64,000 nucleotides of DNA, from positions 62,001 to 126,000 of the forward strand of contig NZ_QWEI01000010.1 in the NCBI RefSeq assembly GCF_003515775.1, read 5' to 3'. Below are positions 1 to 8,309 of this stretch, one piece after another (position 1 is the first letter of the stretch; the number at the start of each line of letters is the position of its first letter). A model generated the notes under the pieces. It was given only the letters and a program-made list of their open reading frames with translations. It was not told the DNA's origin and made no database searches. Made by a program: the position numbers and the translations under genes. The stretch is from Ureibacillus yapensis (GTDB lineage Bacteria > Bacillota > Bacilli > Bacillales_A > Planococcaceae).

Positions 1-855
1 ACGAGGTACCAAGTTACCGTAAGCAGGGTATTTTTCTTCCAGGAAGTACCAAGGTTTACCGTCTTTATAAGTCCAAATACGTCCACCTTCACCACGAGCG
101 GATTCAGACATCAGACGGTTTTTGTCGTCCCCAGGAATCGCTGTTGGGTGAATTTGTATCATTTCACCGTTTGAATAAGTTGCACCTTGTTGGTACACAA
201 TAGAAGCAGCAGAACCAGTGTTAATGATTGAGTTTGTGGATTTACCGAAGATAATGCCAGGACCGCCTGTTGCCATGATGACAGCGTCAGCACGGAACGA
301 TTGGATTTCTTCTGTTTTCATGTCTTGTGCTACGATACCGCGGCAATGTCCTTCATCATCCAGAACAGCGCCAAGGAATTCCCAATGTTCGTATTTCGTT
401 ACCAAGCCATCTACTTCGTAACGACGAACTTGCTCGTCCAACGCGTAAAGTAATTGCTGGCCAGTAGTTGCACCAGAGAATGCAGTACGGTGCATTAGTG
501 TACCACCGAAACGACGGAAGTCTAAAAGTCCTTCTGGCGTACGGTTGAACATAACACCCATACGGTCAAATAAGTGAATGATACCAGGAGCGGCATCACA
601 CATTGCTTTAACAGGTGGTTGGTTCGCCAGGAAGTCCCCACCATAAACAGTATCATCAAAGTGGATCCAAGGAGAATCCCCTTCACCTTTTGTATTTACA
701 GCTCCATTAATTCCGCCTTGCGCACATACGGAGTGTGAACGTTTTACGGGAACTAATGAGAATAATTCAACTTCAGCGCCTTCTTCGGCAGCTTTCATCG
801 TAGCCATCAATCCGGCTAAACCGCCACCTACGACGATGATTTTTGCTTTCGCCAT
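1..855 (-). CDS. sdhA: Succinate dehydrogenase flavoprotein subunit, 3' end outside window
   Basis: This is the catalytic subunit that oxidises succinate to fumarate in the TCA cycle and respiratory complex II at the inner face of the membrane. About 285 N-terminal codons of roughly 585 are present. The start shows a Rossmann FAD motif (VVGGGLAGL, residues 8-16) and the region around His41 followed by AQGG that carries covalent FAD in this family. The start ATG has an AAGGAGTG ribosome binding site. It lies 56 bases behind sdhC, as in the Bacillus sdhCAB operon. The frame is open to the window edge; sdhB should follow outside. Confidence 0.97.
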   Translation of the reverse strand, partial: MAKAKIIVVGGGLAGLMATMKAAEEGAEVELFSLVPVKRSHSVCAQGGINGAVNTKGEGDSPWIHFDDTVYGGDFLANQPPVKAMCDAAPGIIHLFDRMGVMFNRTPEGLLDFRRFGGTLMHRTAFSGATTGQQLLYALDEQVRRYEVDGLVTKYEHWEFLGAVLDDEGHCRGIVAQDMKTEEIQSFRADAVIMATGGPGIIFGKSTNSIINTGSAASIVYQQGATYSNGEMIQIHPTAIPGDDKNRLMSESARGEGGRIWTYKDGKPWYFLEEKYPAYGNLVPR

Positions 856-911
856 GATTACTCTTCACTCCTTAATTTTGCTAGAACCAAATCTGACTTT
901 CTACTATTGTA

Positions 912-1526
912 TTATACGAATGCTAGAATTGCGGCAACACCAATGATGCTTAAAAGAACGAAGAAGATCATTGTTACGTAAGTTGCAACTCTTTGAGAGC
1001 TTGCAGATTGTGTAATTCCCCAGCTCACTAGGAATGACCAGATACCGTTCGCCAAATGGAATGTTGCAGCCAAGATACCAACAATGTAGAAGACTAACAT
1101 GAATGGATTATTAACAATTTCTTCCATCATGTTAAAGTTCACATCAGCACCAAGTGCTTTCTGGATACGCGTTTGGAAGATGTGCCAAGCAATGAAAATT
1201 ACAAGGAATACCCCAGTAATACGTTGCAGCATGAACATCCAGTTACGGAAAGTACCAAATTCGTTAAGGTTTGGTTTAGCAGTAAAAGCAATATACAAAC
1301 CGTACAATCCGTGGAACAAAATTGGTATGTAGATTACAACCCATTCAACAATTAGCAATAGCCAGTGTGGAACTAAATCCATTACTCCAACCGAATTGTT
1401 GTAAACATCTTCCCCGCCGGTAGCAGTGAAGTTCAGTGATAAGTGGAAAACCAAGAACAAACCTACAGGAATAATTCCCAATAGCGAATGTAAGCGTCTC
1501 CAGTAAAACTCATGATTCTTTGACAA
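912..1526 (-). CDS. sdhC: Succinate dehydrogenase cytochrome b558 subunit
   Basis: This is the di-heme membrane anchor of succinate:menaquinone reductase, 204 residues, like the B. subtilis SdhC of similar length. It has about five hydrophobic segments. Conserved histidines in RRLHSLLG, FHLSLN, FHGLYGLY, AWHIFQ and FHLANG fit the heme ligand pattern of the family. The start is a TTG preceded by GAGGGGGG; no in-frame ATG fits the N terminus. It is the first gene of the sdh operon and is followed by sdhA. Confidence 0.96.
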   Translation of the reverse strand: MSKNHEFYWRRLHSLLGIIPVGLFLVFHLSLNFTATGGEDVYNNSVGVMDLVPHWLLLIVEWVVIYIPILFHGLYGLYIAFTAKPNLNEFGTFRNWMFMLQRITGVFLVIFIAWHIFQTRIQKALGADVNFNMMEEIVNNPFMLVFYIVGILAATFHLANGIWSFLVSWGITQSASSQRVATYVTMIFFVLLSIIGVAAILAFV

Positions 1527-1638
1527 GACTAATTACCCCCCTCAGTACATTTAAATACGCATACAATATCGTCACCATTTTGTAAAAGTTCCGGCATTGA
1601 CTGTGTATTTCACAATGGTACAATATTATGACATGTCC

Positions 1639-1667
1639 ATTGTACTCTCAAGTATTGCAAGCGTCAA
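1639..1667 (-). promoter_or_regulatory. Putative sigma-A promoter of sdhCA
   Basis: The minus strand reads TTGACG (1662-1667), a 17-base spacer, then TACAAT (1639-1644), about 110 bases upstream of sdhC. The -10 box is part of an inverted repeat, ACAATGG here and CCATTGT near 1613-1620, which could be an operator. The promoter spacing is ideal; the operator idea is inference. Confidence 0.65.
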
Positions 1668-1802
1668 GCTAGCTCGAGGTTTATTATACACCTATTTAGA
1701 GTAGCTTTTTTCTTTTTTCCACCCCTTTTTTCTCCTTAATGTATTTTTTTTATCAAATTATACAATTATGCAAAATAAGAAAATTAAGAAAGAGGTTTTT
1801 TA

Positions 1803-2216
1803 ATGACATCCAATGAGAATAAAACGGTTCCAGTCTTTGGGTATGAGATTATTCGGGATTATTTATTGCCTATCATTCTAGGAAAACATGAAAAAGATGT
1901 TCTCTATTGGGCAGGCAAAGACTTGGCCAGAAAGTTTCCATGCACCGATATCCAACTTATCGCTTCCTTTTTTGAAGATGCCGGATGGGGCAAACTAACT
2001 TTGGAAAAAGAAGAGAAAGACGGCTGTATATTCCACCTTGTAAACGACGTCGATTTATTAAAATTAGCTGAACGATCCTTTCGGTTAGAAGCCGGCTTTA
2101 TCGCACAGCAACTGGAATCAAACAATGGTTATTTGACTGAATGCTATGAAGAAAAAGACGAAAAACACGAAAGAGTCGAATTTACCGTTAAATGGGACAG
2201 CAAAGAAAAAAAATAA
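1803..2216 (+). CDS. yslB: YslB-like DUF2507 protein
   Basis: A 137-residue soluble protein similar to B. subtilis YslB, a DUF2507 family member without an established biochemical role. The segments GYEIIRDYLLP, LYWAGKDLARKFP and FFEDAGWG are the recognisable family signature. It sits between lysC and sdhC as in B. subtilis, but on the plus strand, divergent from sdhC and convergent with lysC. The ribosome binding site is AAAGAGG before ATG. The C terminus is lysine-rich and less conserved. Confidence 0.88.
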   Translation: MTSNENKTVPVFGYEIIRDYLLPIILGKHEKDVLYWAGKDLARKFPCTDIQLIASFFEDAGWGKLTLEKEEKDGCIFHLVNDVDLLKLAERSFRLEAGFIAQQLESNNGYLTECYEEKDEKHERVEFTVKWDSKEKK

Positions 2217-2232
2217 CCAATCTGCCTTTTGC

Positions 2233-2270
2233 AAGCCAATTCCTGTATCAGACAAGATTGGCTTTTTTTA
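2233..2270 (+). terminator. Rho-independent terminator of yslB
   Basis: AAGCCAAT (2233-2240) pairs with ATTGGCTT (2257-2264), followed by a T-rich run. It overlaps the end of the convergent lysC gene. Confidence 0.8.
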
Positions 2271-2762
2271 TTTATTGATCAGTTCTTCGGCTAGATTAAA
2301 TTCGTCATGCAATGAGTTGGCTGCCCGCATCATGTCTTCTTGCGGGACAACTACCGAGACTTTTATTTCTGAAGTGCTGACCATTTTGACCTGGATATTT
2401 TCTTTGCGCAGCCGGTCGAACATTCGCGCAGCAACTCCCGGGTTGGAAACCATGCCCGCGCCCACGATTGAAACCTTTGCCAGACCCACCTCAAAATCAG
2501 CGAAACTGAATCCAAGTTCCGGTTTGCTTTTTTCAAGCACCTTAATGCTTTCGGCAAAATCTTCTTTGGCAATCGAGAAAGAAACAGTTGGCTTCACCCC
2601 ATCAATCACGGCTTGAACAATAATATCAACATTAATGCCGTTTTCCGACAGCTTTGTAAATATAGCCGAAAGAGATGATTGCTCATAGGAATCATACCCT
2701 ACCGTCAATCGAATAATGTCTGCTTCGTATGCAATACCACGAACAATTAAATTTTTCTCCAT
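2268..2762 (-). CDS. Internal in-frame start for aspartokinase beta subunit
   Basis: In B. subtilis, lysC also yields a small beta subunit from an internal start at codon 246. Here the ATG at the same codon (MEKNLIVRG) is preceded by a strong AAAGGGAGAGG sequence with good spacing. A 164-residue ACT-domain product is therefore very plausible. Known biology is for the family; production here is inferred. Confidence 0.7.
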   Translation of the reverse strand: MEKNLIVRGIAYEADIIRLTVGYDSYEQSSLSAIFTKLSENGINVDIIVQAVIDGVKPTVSFSIAKEDFAESIKVLEKSKPELGFSFADFEVGLAKVSIVGAGMVSNPGVAARMFDRLRKENIQVKMVSTSEIKVSVVVPQEDMMRAANSLHDEFNLAEELINK

Positions 2763-3497
2763 GTCAACCTCTCCCTTTATTAACGTACCTTCCCCATTTT
2801 CAGTACCTGAACGCATGATTAATGGCATTTCGTAAATTTTAGCTAGTTCTACCGCACGCGGATGGATAAACGTTGACCCTAAATGAGCAAGTTCAAGCAT
2901 TTCATCATAGGTGATTTGATGAAGCAGCCTTGCACGTTCCACCCCTGTTGGATCTGCCGTGTAAACGCCAGCTTGAACTGTTAAAAATTCAACATGCTGC
3001 GCGCCGACCGCTGCCCCAATAGCAACCGCCGTTGTTTCTGTGCCGCCATCCCCAAAAACCAGCGTATCATTTTGGTGATTAATGCCTTGTGAACCTGCAA
3101 TGATTACGATTTTCCCGTTATCCAAATGCTCCGTAACCCGTTCATGATGGATACTGCCGATAAGTACATTTCCATCGGTCTCCACTGCCTCAATACCTGC
3201 TTGCCATCCATGAAGCGAAACTGCCTGTCCGCCTTTCTTATTGATGGCAATGACCAATAGACTGCTCCCGATCTGTGCATTGATGGCTTCCAGTACATGT
3301 GACTCTCTTGATGAAGGGTTGTCTGAAAGAATAGGAGAAAAAGGGAATAAAAAATCATCGAAATTCTCCAATCCAGGTACCACTGCTATTACTTGGACAC
3401 CTGAATTTTTTTGTTCAATCAAGCGATCGGCAATTTGTTCGATTTTTTCAGGCGAGGTAAATGTTGAACTGTCGATTTTCACTACAATGCTTGGCAT
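2268..3497 (-). CDS. lysC: LysC-type aspartokinase with eroded catalytic motifs
   Basis: The protein has 409 residues and aligns end to end with the lysine-sensitive aspartokinase II alpha subunit (aspartate phosphorylation, first step to lysine, threonine and methionine). The C-terminal half (two ACT domains, from about residue 246) is well conserved. The kinase half is not. The invariant KFGGTS is KIDSSTF, the GE in the LLxTGE region is replaced (LEAINAQ), GRGGSDT reads GDGGTET, and the TDV segment before GVxTxDP reads LTVQA. The ATG has an AAGGGAG site, and a lysine riboswitch precedes it. It may be a weak kinase, a pseudoenzyme, or mainly a source of the regulatory beta subunit. Another aspartokinase would then be needed elsewhere. 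Confidence 0.85.
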   Translation of the reverse strand: MPSIVVKIDSSTFTSPEKIEQIADRLIEQKNSGVQVIAVVPGLENFDDFLFPFSPILSDNPSSRESHVLEAINAQIGSSLLVIAINKKGGQAVSLHGWQAGIEAVETDGNVLIGSIHHERVTEHLDNGKIVIIAGSQGINHQNDTLVFGDGGTETTAVAIGAAVGAQHVEFLTVQAGVYTADPTGVERARLLHQITYDEMLELAHLGSTFIHPRAVELAKIYEMPLIMRSGTENGEGTLIKGEVDMEKNLIVRGIAYEADIIRLTVGYDSYEQSSLSAIFTKLSENGINVDIIVQAVIDGVKPTVSFSIAKEDFAESIKVLEKSKPELGFSFADFEVGLAKVSIVGAGMVSNPGVAARMFDRLRKENIQVKMVSTSEIKVSVVVPQEDMMRAANSLHDEFNLAEELINK

Positions 3498-3590
3498 ATC
3501 CGAATTCTCCCTTCACGGCTTGTTATTGCAATTTTATTTACATTATTCAAAAAATTTGGCTTGCTATAAGCCTTCCACAACGCGCGTATT

Positions 3591-3627
3591 GAAAAAGACA
3601 GCTTTTCACAGAGCGTGAAAAACTGTC
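3591..3627 (-). terminator. Riboswitch-controlled terminator in lysC leader
   Basis: A 13-base-pair stem (3597-3609 with 3615-3627, one G-U pair) is followed on the minus strand by TTTTTC. It lies between the lysine riboswitch and lysC and is the expected expression platform. Confidence 0.85.
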
Positions 3628-3654
3628 CCGAGACTAATGCCAAAATGGCAGAAC

Positions 3655-3835
3655 GCTTGCGAGATAGCCCTCCAGAACCCTTTGATTCTGACAATTTTAC
3701 ACTTATTCAATGCAAAACCAGCAAATAAATTCAGACAATGAATTTATTGCTTCGGCAAGTTACCCTTTCACGATCCATCATCAGAATTGTCTCTCCTCCG
3801 GAAAGTCTACTCTTTTAACTTGCGCCTCTATCAAC
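3655..3835 (-). promoter_or_regulatory. Lysine riboswitch (L box)
   Basis: The minus strand contains the L-box landmarks in order: GATAGAGGCGC near 3832, AAGAGTA, GGAGGAGAGA, GAAAGGG followed by CTTGCCGAAG, a long P4-like hairpin, GCATTGAATAAGTGTAA, and GGAGGGCTATCTC ending near 3661. These match the B. subtilis lysC leader as I remember it. Lysine binding is expected to favour the terminator at 3591-3627 and turn lysC off. Confidence 0.92.
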
Positions 3836-3852
3836 CTATTTTCTTATGTTTC

Positions 3853-3881
3853 ACATTATCACACAATTATTCCTTTGACAA
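3853..3881 (-). promoter_or_regulatory. Sigma-A promoter of lysC leader
   Basis: TTGTCA (3876-3881), a 17-base spacer and TAATGT (3853-3858) on the minus strand. The -35 box lies inside the last codons of uvrC, so lysC transcription starts just past the uvrC stop and about 15 bases before the riboswitch. Confidence 0.7.
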
Positions 3882-5657
3882 TGTGTCTTTATGGAAATGA
3901 TTGTATATGGCAGTTGCTGTCGAGTGTGGGATATGTGCCGCCATTAATTCTTCGATTGAAGACTGTTTTATTTTTTTGACCGATCCAAAATGTTTCAGTA
4001 ATTGCTGCTTTCGCTTTGGTCCTACCCCTTCGATATTGTCCAGTACTGACTGGATTGCATGCGTTTGATGCTGTTGGCGCAAAAACGTGATCGCAAAACG
4101 GTGAACCTCATCCTGAATCCGCTGCAGCAAGTAGAAGCCGTCACTTGTACGTTTCAAATCTATTGGAGCAGGCGGGTCTCCAAATAATAATTGAGATGTA
4201 TTATGCTTTTCATCTTTTGCCAAACCGGCAATTGGAATGTATAAGCCCAGTTCATCTTCGATTACTTCCCTCGCTACTTCCATCTGTCCTTTTCCGCCGT
4301 CTATGATAATTAAATCGGGCAACGGCAAGTTGTCTTTCAATACTCTTGTATAACGGCGGCGGATTACTTCCTGCATTGCGCCATAATCGTCATGCCGAGC
4401 CGTTTCGCGCAATTTGTATTTTCGATATTCCTTTTTGGCCGGCTTTCCATCGATGAAGACAACCATGGCAGATACCGCATCCGTTCCATGCATATGGCTG
4501 TTGTCAAACGCTTCAATTCGCAAAGGCGCCGCAATATTCATGGCATCTCCCAGCTCTTCGCACGCACCGATTGTTCGTTCTTCCTGCCGTTCAATAAGCT
4601 GGAACTTCTCATGGATTGCAATTTGGGCATTTTTCATGGCCAAATCGACAAGTTCCTTTTTTGAACCGCGTTTTGGAATAATGACTTTTACTTCAAGGTA
4701 TTTTTCAAGAAGCGCTTTATCAATTTCGGATGGAATGAAGATTTCCTTTGGTTTGATATGCTCGGGAATATCATAAAATCGTCCGATAAATGTCAGGAAC
4801 TCCTCTTCTGGGTCACGGTATAACGGGAAGATGGAGACATCGCGTTCAATCAGTTTACCTTGCCTTACAAAAAACACCTGGACGCACATCCAGCCTTTTT
4901 CCACTGCATAGCCAAAAACATCACGGTTCGATAAATCTCCCGTTACCATCTTTTGCTTTTGCATAACTGTTTCTATATGAGCTATTTGATCCCGATATTC
5001 TTTCGCCCGTTCAAACTCAAGTTTTTCAGCTGCTTCAAGCATTTTCTTCTCAATATCATTTTTTACATCCTCAAAGCCGCCATTTAAAAACTTTGAAATC
5101 TCCTCGATCATTTCATCATAAACTTTTTGGTCAATCTCTTTTACGCAAGGCGCCAAACATTGTCCCATATGATAATACAAGCAAACTCGGTCCGGGAGAC
5201 GAATGCATTTTCTCAAAGGATATAATCGATCCAGAAGCTTTCTCGTCTCGTTGGCAGCAAAGGCGTTTGGATAGGGACCGAAATATTTTGCTTTATCTTT
5301 TTTAACCTTCCGCGTTGTTAAGATTCGTGGATATTTTTCATTTGTAATCTTAATATAGGGATAGGTTTTATCGTCTTTTAGCATGACATTATATTTCGGG
5401 TCATGCAGCTTGATTAAATTCAATTCCAAGATTAATGCTTCCAAGTCACTCGAAGTGACAATATATTCAAAGTCTTCAATTTCACTGACTAGACGCTGTG
5501 TTTTTCCATCATGCGAACTATTAAAGTAGGAACGAACCCGGTTTTTAAGCACTTTTGCTTTCCCGACATAGATGATTGTTCCTTGACGGTCTTTCATCAA
5601 ATAGCAACCTGGTTCATCCGGCAAGATGGCTAATTTATTTTGAATGGTTTCATTCAT
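3867..5657 (-). CDS. uvrC: Excinuclease ABC subunit C
   Basis: UvrC makes both incisions in nucleotide excision repair after UvrAB loading. It has 596 residues. In order: an N-terminal GIY-YIG nuclease (GCYLMKD...IYVGKAK, about residues 13-40), a UVR motif near residue 205, the RNase H-like domain (EAFDNSH...[17 protein letters not shown]) and C-terminal helix-hairpin-helix ([18 protein letters not shown]). A GTG three codons upstream is possible, but the ATG at 5657 has AGGGTG at the right distance and matches the family N terminus. It follows trxA as in B. subtilis. Confidence 0.97.
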   Translation of the reverse strand: MNETIQNKLAILPDEPGCYLMKDRQGTIIYVGKAKVLKNRVRSYFNSSHDGKTQRLVSEIEDFEYIVTSSDLEALILELNLIKLHDPKYNVMLKDDKTYPYIKITNEKYPRILTTRKVKKDKAKYFGPYPNAFAANETRKLLDRLYPLRKCIRLPDRVCLYYHMGQCLAPCVKEIDQKVYDEMIEEISKFLNGGFEDVKNDIEKKMLEAAEKLEFERAKEYRDQIAHIETVMQKQKMVTGDLSNRDVFGYAVEKGWMCVQVFFVRQGKLIERDVSIFPLYRDPEEEFLTFIGRFYDIPEHIKPKEIFIPSEIDKALLEKYLEVKVIIPKRGSKKELVDLAMKNAQIAIHEKFQLIERQEERTIGACEELGDAMNIAAPLRIEAFDNSHMHGTDAVSAMVVFIDGKPAKKEYRKYKLRETARHDDYGAMQEVIRRRYTRVLKDNLPLPDLIIIDGGKGQMEVAREVIEDELGLYIPIAGLAKDEKHNTSQLLFGDPPAPIDLKRTSDGFYLLQRIQDEVHRFAITFLRQQHQTHAIQSVLDNIEGVGPKRKQQLLKHFGSVKKIKQSSIEELMAAHIPHSTATAIYNHFHKDTLSKE

Positions 5658-5814
5658 CGATATCACCCTATAGTGCTATTTTTACATGTTAAATGAGACG
5701 ATTGGCTATTAATACATGGTTATCAAAAAATATATAACAGACCATTATAGAAGAAAAAGGAGAGTCTTGTTATAAGACACTCCCAAACTTCCATTGATCG
5801 GATCGCAAAAAATA

Positions 5815-5839
5815 TCCCAAAAGCACAGTACTTTTGGGA
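5815..5839 (-). terminator. Terminator of trxA
   Basis: TCCCAAAAG (5815-5823) pairs with CTTTTGGGA (5831-5839); the minus strand continues into TATTTTTT. It lies just after trxA and before uvrC. Confidence 0.85.
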
Positions 5840-5846
5840 CTAGATA

Positions 5847-6161
5847 TTAATTGTTGTCGTTAATGAACTCGATTAAAGCTTCTTTTGGTTGGAATCCAAC
5901 TGTTTTTGCCTTTAATTCACCGTCTTTGAATAACATTAATGTTGGAATCGACATTACTTGGTATTCTGCAGCTGTTCCTTGGTTATTATCAACATCTAAT
6001 TTTGCGATTTTTACTTGGTCGCCGATTTCAGCATCAATTTCTTCCAATACTGGAGCGATCATTTTGCATGGTCCACACCAAGTAGCCCAAAAGTCAACTA
6101 ATACAACGCCTGATGCGATTTCTTCCGAAAAGTTTTGATCTGTTACATGAACAATTGCCAT
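5847..6161 (-). CDS. trxA: Thioredoxin
   Basis: A 104-residue cytoplasmic disulfide reductase with the WCGPCK active site (Cys29, Cys32) and the cis-proline loop SIPTLM. It reduces ribonucleotide reductase and other protein disulfides using thioredoxin reductase. The ATG has an AAGGAGG site. It sits between etfA and uvrC as in B. subtilis. An extended -10 (TG then TATACT at 6196-6201, minus strand) may be its promoter, although its -35 is poor. Confidence 0.98.
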   Translation of the reverse strand: MAIVHVTDQNFSEEIASGVVLVDFWATWCGPCKMIAPVLEEIDAEIGDQVKIAKLDVDNNQGTAAEYQVMSIPTLMLFKDGELKAKTVGFQPKEALIEFINDNN

Positions 6162-6308
6162 TAATATAGCCTCCTTAAATCTAACATCTGAAAGTAGTAT
6201 ATCATGTTAGAAAAAATTGAGACAGTAAATTGATTTGAAACCAACACATATAATTTACAAGGATTCTATATTTTTAACAAACGTTCGGGATAGCATTTGA
6301 TATAGTAC

Positions 6309-6350
6309 TAAAAAAGAACTGTCCTGAAAGTTGAATTTTCAGAACAGCTC
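6309..6350 (-). terminator. Terminator of the fadR-etfBA operon
   Basis: A 14-base stem (6316-6329 with 6337-6350, with G-U pairs) is followed on the minus strand by TTTTTT. It lies directly after etfA. Confidence 0.88.
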
Positions 6351-6363
6351 CTGAGTTATTGCC

Positions 6364-7341
6364 TTAGGAATTTACTTTTAAAGCTTTGAATTCTTCGATT
6401 AATAGTGGAATCACTTCGAATAAGTCGCCGACAATTCCATAATCCGCCACTTTGAAAATGTTGGCTTCCGGATCTTTGTTGATTGCTACAATGACTTTAG
6501 AGTTTGACATACCGGCTAAATGCTGGATTGCACCCGAGATTCCTGCAGCAATGTAAAGGTCCGGTGTCACTACTTTTCCTGTTTGTCCGATTTGCAGCGA
6601 GTAATCACAGTATTCGGCATCACACGCCCCGCGGGAAGCGCCGACTGCACCGCCCAGTAGATCGGCCAGTTGTTTCAATGGTTCAAAACCTTCCTCGGAT
6701 TTCACTCCACGGCCTCCCGCCACTACTACCTTTGCTTCAGACAAATCCACCCCTGTTGAGGTTTTGCGTACAACTTCTTTAATAATGGTACGCAAATTTT
6801 GGATATCTACGGAAAGCGAAAGTACATCGCCTGTTCGAGTCGTGTTTTTTTCCAAAGGAGCTATATTGTTTGGACGTATTGTGACAAACACAACTCCTTC
6901 CTTGATTTTCACTTTCTCGAATGCTTTTCCTGAGTAAATCGGCCTGATAAATACAGCATCCTCGCCTTTGCCTTCGATTTCCGTTACATCGGAAATTAAG
7001 CCGGATTGCAGACGTGAAGCAATTTTTGGCGACAAATCTTTACCTAAAGAAGTATGTCCAATAACAATGGCTTCTGGTTTTTCTTGATCATTTACAGCCA
7101 GCAATGCTTGCGCGAAGCCATCAGAAGTATATGTTTTTAAATGTGGATGCTCCACGATCACCACGCGGTCAGCACCATAAGCAATCAGTTCACTGGCCAG
7201 CTGCGAGACGCCCTCACCAAGTAATACACCTACAATTTCCCCGCCATCGGAAATTTGTTTTGCCGCAGCGATTGCTTCAAATGTAACATTACGTAAAACC
7301 CCATCACGAACTTCCCCTAACACCAATACTTTGTTTGACAT
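6364..7341 (-). CDS. etfA: Electron transfer flavoprotein alpha subunit
   Basis: EtfA with EtfB carries electrons from acyl-CoA dehydrogenases to the respiratory chain. It has 325 residues, the same as B. subtilis. The C-terminal FAD domain is clear (GRGVKSEEGF, GASRGACD, QIGQTGKVVTPDLYIAAGISG). The start is the ATG preceded by GGAGGGATGATCAT, seven codons inside the longest frame. It is the last gene of the fadR-fadB-etfB-etfA order. Confidence 0.97.
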   Translation of the reverse strand: MSNKVLVLGEVRDGVLRNVTFEAIAAAKQISDGGEIVGVLLGEGVSQLASELIAYGADRVVIVEHPHLKTYTSDGFAQALLAVNDQEKPEAIVIGHTSLGKDLSPKIASRLQSGLISDVTEIEGKGEDAVFIRPIYSGKAFEKVKIKEGVVFVTIRPNNIAPLEKNTTRTGDVLSLSVDIQNLRTIIKEVVRKTSTGVDLSEAKVVVAGGRGVKSEEGFEPLKQLADLLGGAVGASRGACDAEYCDYSLQIGQTGKVVTPDLYIAAGISGAIQHLAGMSNSKVIVAINKDPEANIFKVADYGIVGDLFEVIPLLIEEFKALKVNS

Positions 7342-7374
7342 ATGATCATCCCTCCGCACCATCTTTGTAATTGT

Positions 7375-7450
7375 CCAGTTTCAGCGACCAGCCCTACGAG
7401 TCACGTTGCGTTATTGCCGTCGGGGCATCTAAAGGGCGCTTGCATTCTTC
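7375..7450 (-). repeat. Possible interspersed repeat, copy A
   Basis: The etfB-etfA gap (about 120 bases) reads, on the minus strand, GCAAGCGCCCT, then a CCGAC segment, an imperfectly paired middle and GGTCGCTGAAAC. This resembles a second element at 43934-44005. The two share the GCAAGCGCCCT core and a GCGACAGAAC/TCGCTGAAAC-like end. Similar GCGCAAGCGCCC elements are scattered in Bacillales genomes. The match is imperfect. Confidence 0.4.
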
Positions 7451-7462
7451 CTATTAGACTAC

Positions 7463-8236
7463 TTAGACTACTTTTGCCTCTGAATGAAGCAGGTTGACAA
7501 GTTCTTTCGCTTGGTCCGCAAGTTCCCCTTGCAATACACGGCCAGCCGCTTTTTGAGGAGGCAAGTAAATATCGATCGTGTCAACTTTGACTTCCACATC
7601 CTCTTCATCAATGTCTAAATCATCCAGCTCCAGCTTCGCTAACGGCTTTTTCTTCGCCTTCATGATGCCCGGCAAGGACGGGTATCGAGGTTCATTCAGT
7701 CCTTGTTGAGCTGTGACCAGTAATGGCAAAGAAGTTTCAATAATTTCGGAATCCCCTTCAATATCGCGAACAATCTTTACATTTGTTCCGTCAATTTGCA
7801 AATCCGTAATGGTCGTTACATAGTTAATGCCCAGCAAATCCGCAACACGAGGTCCAACTTGTCCTGTTCCTCCGTCGATTGCTACATTGCCGGCTAAAAT
7901 TAAATCCGCCTCTTTATCTATTAAATATTCTGCTAGAATTACAGCTGTCGAATATTGATCCAATTCATCCAGATCATCTTCCGTATTAATTAGGACTGCC
8001 TCATCGGCACCCATTGCCAACGCTGTTCTTAGCTGCTTTTCAGCTTCTTCGCCACCGATTGTTACAACCGTAACTTTTCCGCCTTTTTCATCGCGCACTT
8101 GTATTGCTTCTTCGATTGCATATTCGTCATAAGGATTAATGATAAACTCTGCACCATCTTCTTGAATTTTGCCATTTGCAATGACAATTTTCTCTTCTGT
8201 GTCAAATGTACGTTTTACTAATACAAAAATGTTCAT
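7463..8236 (-). CDS. etfB: Electron transfer flavoprotein beta subunit
   Basis: Partner of EtfA, 257 residues as in B. subtilis. It begins MNIFVLVKRTFDTEEKI and shows the AMP-binding region (GNVAIDGGTGQVGPRVADLLG) and the EtfB signature near LVTAQQGLNEPRYPSLPGIMKAKKKPL. The ATG at 8236 is preceded by GGGAGGTTAGTGGAA, which overrules an upstream in-frame ATG. It is transcribed with fadR and the hydratase. Confidence 0.97.
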   Translation of the reverse strand: MNIFVLVKRTFDTEEKIVIANGKIQEDGAEFIINPYDEYAIEEAIQVRDEKGGKVTVVTIGGEEAEKQLRTALAMGADEAVLINTEDDLDELDQYSTAVILAEYLIDKEADLILAGNVAIDGGTGQVGPRVADLLGINYVTTITDLQIDGTNVKIVRDIEGDSEIIETSLPLLVTAQQGLNEPRYPSLPGIMKAKKKPLAKLELDDLDIDEEDVEVKVDTIDIYLPPQKAAGRVLQGELADQAKELVNLLHSEAKVV

Positions 8237-8309
8237 TTCCACTAACCTCCCAGAATACATTTCTTGAATTTATAAGAGCTATTCAATAAACAGGCGATGA
8301 AACTGCCAT

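Noticed and set aside
2146-2616. 156-residue plus-strand frame over the lysC 3' end
   Set aside because: It is antisense to lysC, has no ribosome binding site and low-complexity translation; it is a shadow of the real gene.
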